NCBI GenBank assembly: GCA_020435865.1
Contig: JAGQYZ010000053.1
Span: 626-7,857 of the forward strand
Direction: 5' to 3'
From: Aequorivita sp.
GTDB taxonomy: Bacteria > Bacteroidota > Bacteroidia > Flavobacteriales > Flavobacteriaceae
Length of the DNA: 7,232 nt
Position numbers and translations under genes: made by a program. Of this stretch, positions 5,506 through 7,232 are shown in pieces; within the stretch, counting starts at the first letter, position 1; every line of letters begins with the position of its first letter. The notes under the pieces were generated by a model that saw only the letters and a list, made by a program, of their open reading frames with translations, was not told the DNA's origin and did not search any database.

Positions 5506-7232
5506 TTAATTACCAATAACTTTAAAATAATTTTTGGCGGAAATAAATGTTCCTTCATCTGTATAACCTTCCAAAGTGATTTCAAATACACCTAAAACAT
5601 CTGATGTATAAAAAGAAGTAACATAGTCTTTTTCATCAAGTGCTACATTGGGTTGCCAAAGTAATTGTGTCCTATAATCAGGAATTCTTGAAAATGCTAA
5701 TTTATCACTATAATCAGCTTTGTATTGTTCCTTTTTCTTAACTGCGGGCGGTAAATTCAATTCCTCAATATAATCTTTTGATAGTGTAGGCATAAAATTA
5801 CCCTTTTTGGTTTCCACAGCGATAATACCACTATATATTTTAGGGCCGTAACGATAAGGTTGTGTAATAACGCGAATGCTTTTAATTTCTCGTGCGTTGT
5901 AGTTTATAAGGTCTTCGTTGTTCTGGATTTGCATTCCATCCATTAGTACCAAAGGCGGAATATCATTAAATTTTGCAATTCCATTTGGATCGTAATCATT
6001 GTTTATTAAAAACCTACTATTTTCAGCCGTGCCGCGAACAGCAGCAAGGGTAATAACTTCAATAAAAGTCTCCCTAACTGTTGGGAAACGGGTGTAATCA
6101 TCAAGCAAAAAGACGTTTCCTAAATTATCATAGAATGCAGGATTAATTTTGTTGCCCAAAATACTGTCTTTTTTAATTTCAAAATACGCATTCTCTACCT
6201 GAACTTGCACACTTCGTTCTTCTAGCCAATCTTTTAAATTTGGATCTAACATTATTAATTTCGCATTGGTCCCACCCAAGTCAAAATCTTTTTTGTCCAT
6301 AACAAGCGTAAAATTGGCTGCATTCTGTTCAGAATCATTTAATTGCACAATACTCATTTCAGCATCATACCCTTCAGCTACTGAAAAGAAAAATCTTCCA
6401 TTTGCATCTGTCTTTGCCATTTTAAAGATAAAATCTTTTCCAGGTATGGTGAGTGAAACTTCTTTGTTAGCAACTGGGCGGCTATCAGTTTTGGAAATTA
6501 CGACGCCTGAAATTAATTCACCGCGAATTTCAGGGACGTAAAATATTCCCGAAGGCACATCTTTCAATTTTATTGGGGCATTACCCGAAATTTCAATTGG
6601 ATTTATTTTTCTGATTGAAAGCGCATAGTTTCCACCAATATAACCTAAACGATTTTCAATATTCAAGGTTACTTTTTCGCGTAAGCCATACGCTTGCTTG
6701 TTTGAAGTGATTTGGATTCTTTCGGCGCTTTTCTCTTTAACAGAATAACCCATATCAGCGTTTGGAGCAAATTTCACTTTAATAGTATCTGCAGATTTCT
6801 TTATGTCATTTGGTTTTATGAAGGTATTTATGATGTAGATATGCTTTTGAAAATAAGCATCCTGTGTATTATTTCTTGAAAAATTGGTATAACCAATCAG
6901 TTTGTAAACTCCTGTTTTTAATGTTGAGGGAATAAAAAAATCACCATTCGCTGTTCCGTTTTCAACTTTGAGTTTATGACTGAAAACCACGGAATCGTTT
7001 TCATTCCTCATAGAAACATACAATACCTTGCTGAGTTTGCTCGCTTTATTGGCCGCATCCAGATTGAAGGCTTTGTACTGTAGCAACTCACCAGCCAACA
7101 ATACGTTGGAATTGATGGAGAGCGTAACTTTTTCCTTAGGAAAAACCGTTATATCTGCCGATACATCTTGCTTCGGAATTTGTGCTTTTGCCACAAAACC
7201 GAAAATAATAAACAATATGAAAAATAGTTTTT
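5506..7232 (-). CDS. secreted MG2-like / carboxypeptidase-regulatory-like / TonB-plug-like multidomain protein (5' end cut by window edge)
   Basis: The frame stays open to the window end: codons before the TTG at 7215 read K-L-F-F-I, continuing into LFIIFGFVAKAQ. The true start therefore lies just outside, and this is a signal peptide cleaved near AKA/Q. Numbering from the TTG, residues about 22-130 are beta-rich and resemble an MG2 (alpha-2-macroglobulin-type) domain, including GELLQYKAF and TGVYKLIGYT. Residues about 231-305 resemble a carboxypeptidase regulatory-like fold (GELISGVVISKTDSRPVANK, TDANGRF). Residues about 375-475 resemble a TonB-dependent receptor plug (PPLVLMDGMQI, REIKSIRVI, YSGIIAVETKKG). 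A last beta segment (about 535-567) ends at Asn569 and TAA. There is no receptor barrel and no obvious TonB box. Such architectures occur in Bacteroidota cell-envelope proteins of unknown role. I infer a periplasmic or outer-membrane-associated location. It may be cotranscribed with the small membrane-protein gene downstream. Confidence 0.85.
   Translation of the reverse strand, partial: KLFFILFIIFGFVAKAQIPKQDVSADITVFPKEKVTLSINSNVLLAGELLQYKAFNLDAANKASKLSKVLYVSMRNENDSVVFSHKLKVENGTANGDFFIPSTLKTGVYKLIGYTNFSRNNTQDAYFQKHIYIINTFIKPNDIKKSADTIKVKFAPNADMGYSVKEKSAERIQITSNKQAYGLREKVTLNIENRLGYIGGNYALSIRKINPIEISGNAPIKLKDVPSGIFYVPEIRGELISGVVISKTDSRPVANKEVSLTIPGKDFIFKMAKTDANGRFFFSVAEGYDAEMSIVQLNDSEQNAANFTLVMDKKDFDLGGTNAKLIMLDPNLKDWLEERSVQVQVENAYFEIKKDSILGNKINPAFYDNLGNVFLLDDYTRFPTVRETFIEVITLAAVRGTAENSRFLINNDYDPNGIAKFNDIPPLVLMDGMQIQNNEDLINYNAREIKSIRVITQPYRYGPKIYSGIIAVETKKGNFMPTLSKDYIEELNLPPAVKKKEQYKADYSDKLAFSRIPDYRTQLLWQPNVALDEKDYVTSFYTSDVLGVFEITLEGYTDEGTFISAKNYFKVIGN

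Noticed and set aside
7213..7215. TTG at 7215 as the start of the MG2/plug protein
   Set aside because: The frame continues upstream to the window edge with K-L-F-F-I, which completes a better signal peptide; the start is outside the window.

Overview
The window looks like chromosomal DNA of a member of the Bacteroidota, most likely Flavobacteriaceae. Evidence for this is the AT-rich base composition, start codons without Shine-Dalgarno sequences in AT-rich leaders, a TAnnTTTG-type promoter before prfB, and characteristic protein families: an M1-like protein with an outer-membrane barrel, and a secreted macroglobulin-like/TonB-plug protein. Nothing points to a phage, insertion sequence, CRISPR array or tRNA/rRNA gene.

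Layout, left to right. (1) Positions 1-2112, + strand: the C-terminal 703 residues of a large M1-aminopeptidase-like protein. It has lost the HEXXH zinc motif and ends in a probable outer-membrane beta-barrel. (2) Positions 2131-3786, - strand: a tight two-gene unit, with a secreted four-cysteine protein of unknown function upstream and a PLP-dependent low-specificity threonine aldolase downstream, 3 nt apart. It converges on gene 1 with only 18 nt between. (3) Positions 3787-3913: a divergent intergenic region with a recognisable prfB promoter and two perfect inverted repeats. (4) Positions 3914-5021, + strand: prfB (release factor 2). It is full length only through the classical +1 programmed frameshift at CTT TGA C. 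(5) Positions 5022-5505: not empty. On the - strand it holds a 56-residue DUF1328/YtjA-like membrane protein gene (5235-5405), then a TPP-riboswitch (THI-element) aptamer (5171-5081), then a strong hairpin with a U-tract (5079-5034). (6) Positions 5506-7232, - strand: a nearly complete secreted protein with an MG2-like domain, a carboxypeptidase-regulatory-like domain and a TonB-receptor plug-like domain, but no barrel. Its start codon lies just outside the window.

The most notable item is the TPP riboswitch. It has a terminator-type expression platform but controls no visible gene: transcription past its terminator runs straight into the antisense strand of prfB. Its pyrimidine-binding arm (CTGAGA) is intact, while the pyrophosphate-binding arm departs from consensus. 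It may be a relict, a stand-alone regulatory RNA, or the 3' end of the small membrane-protein transcript. The remaining genes are core or housekeeping plus cell-envelope functions, with no evident shared pathway.
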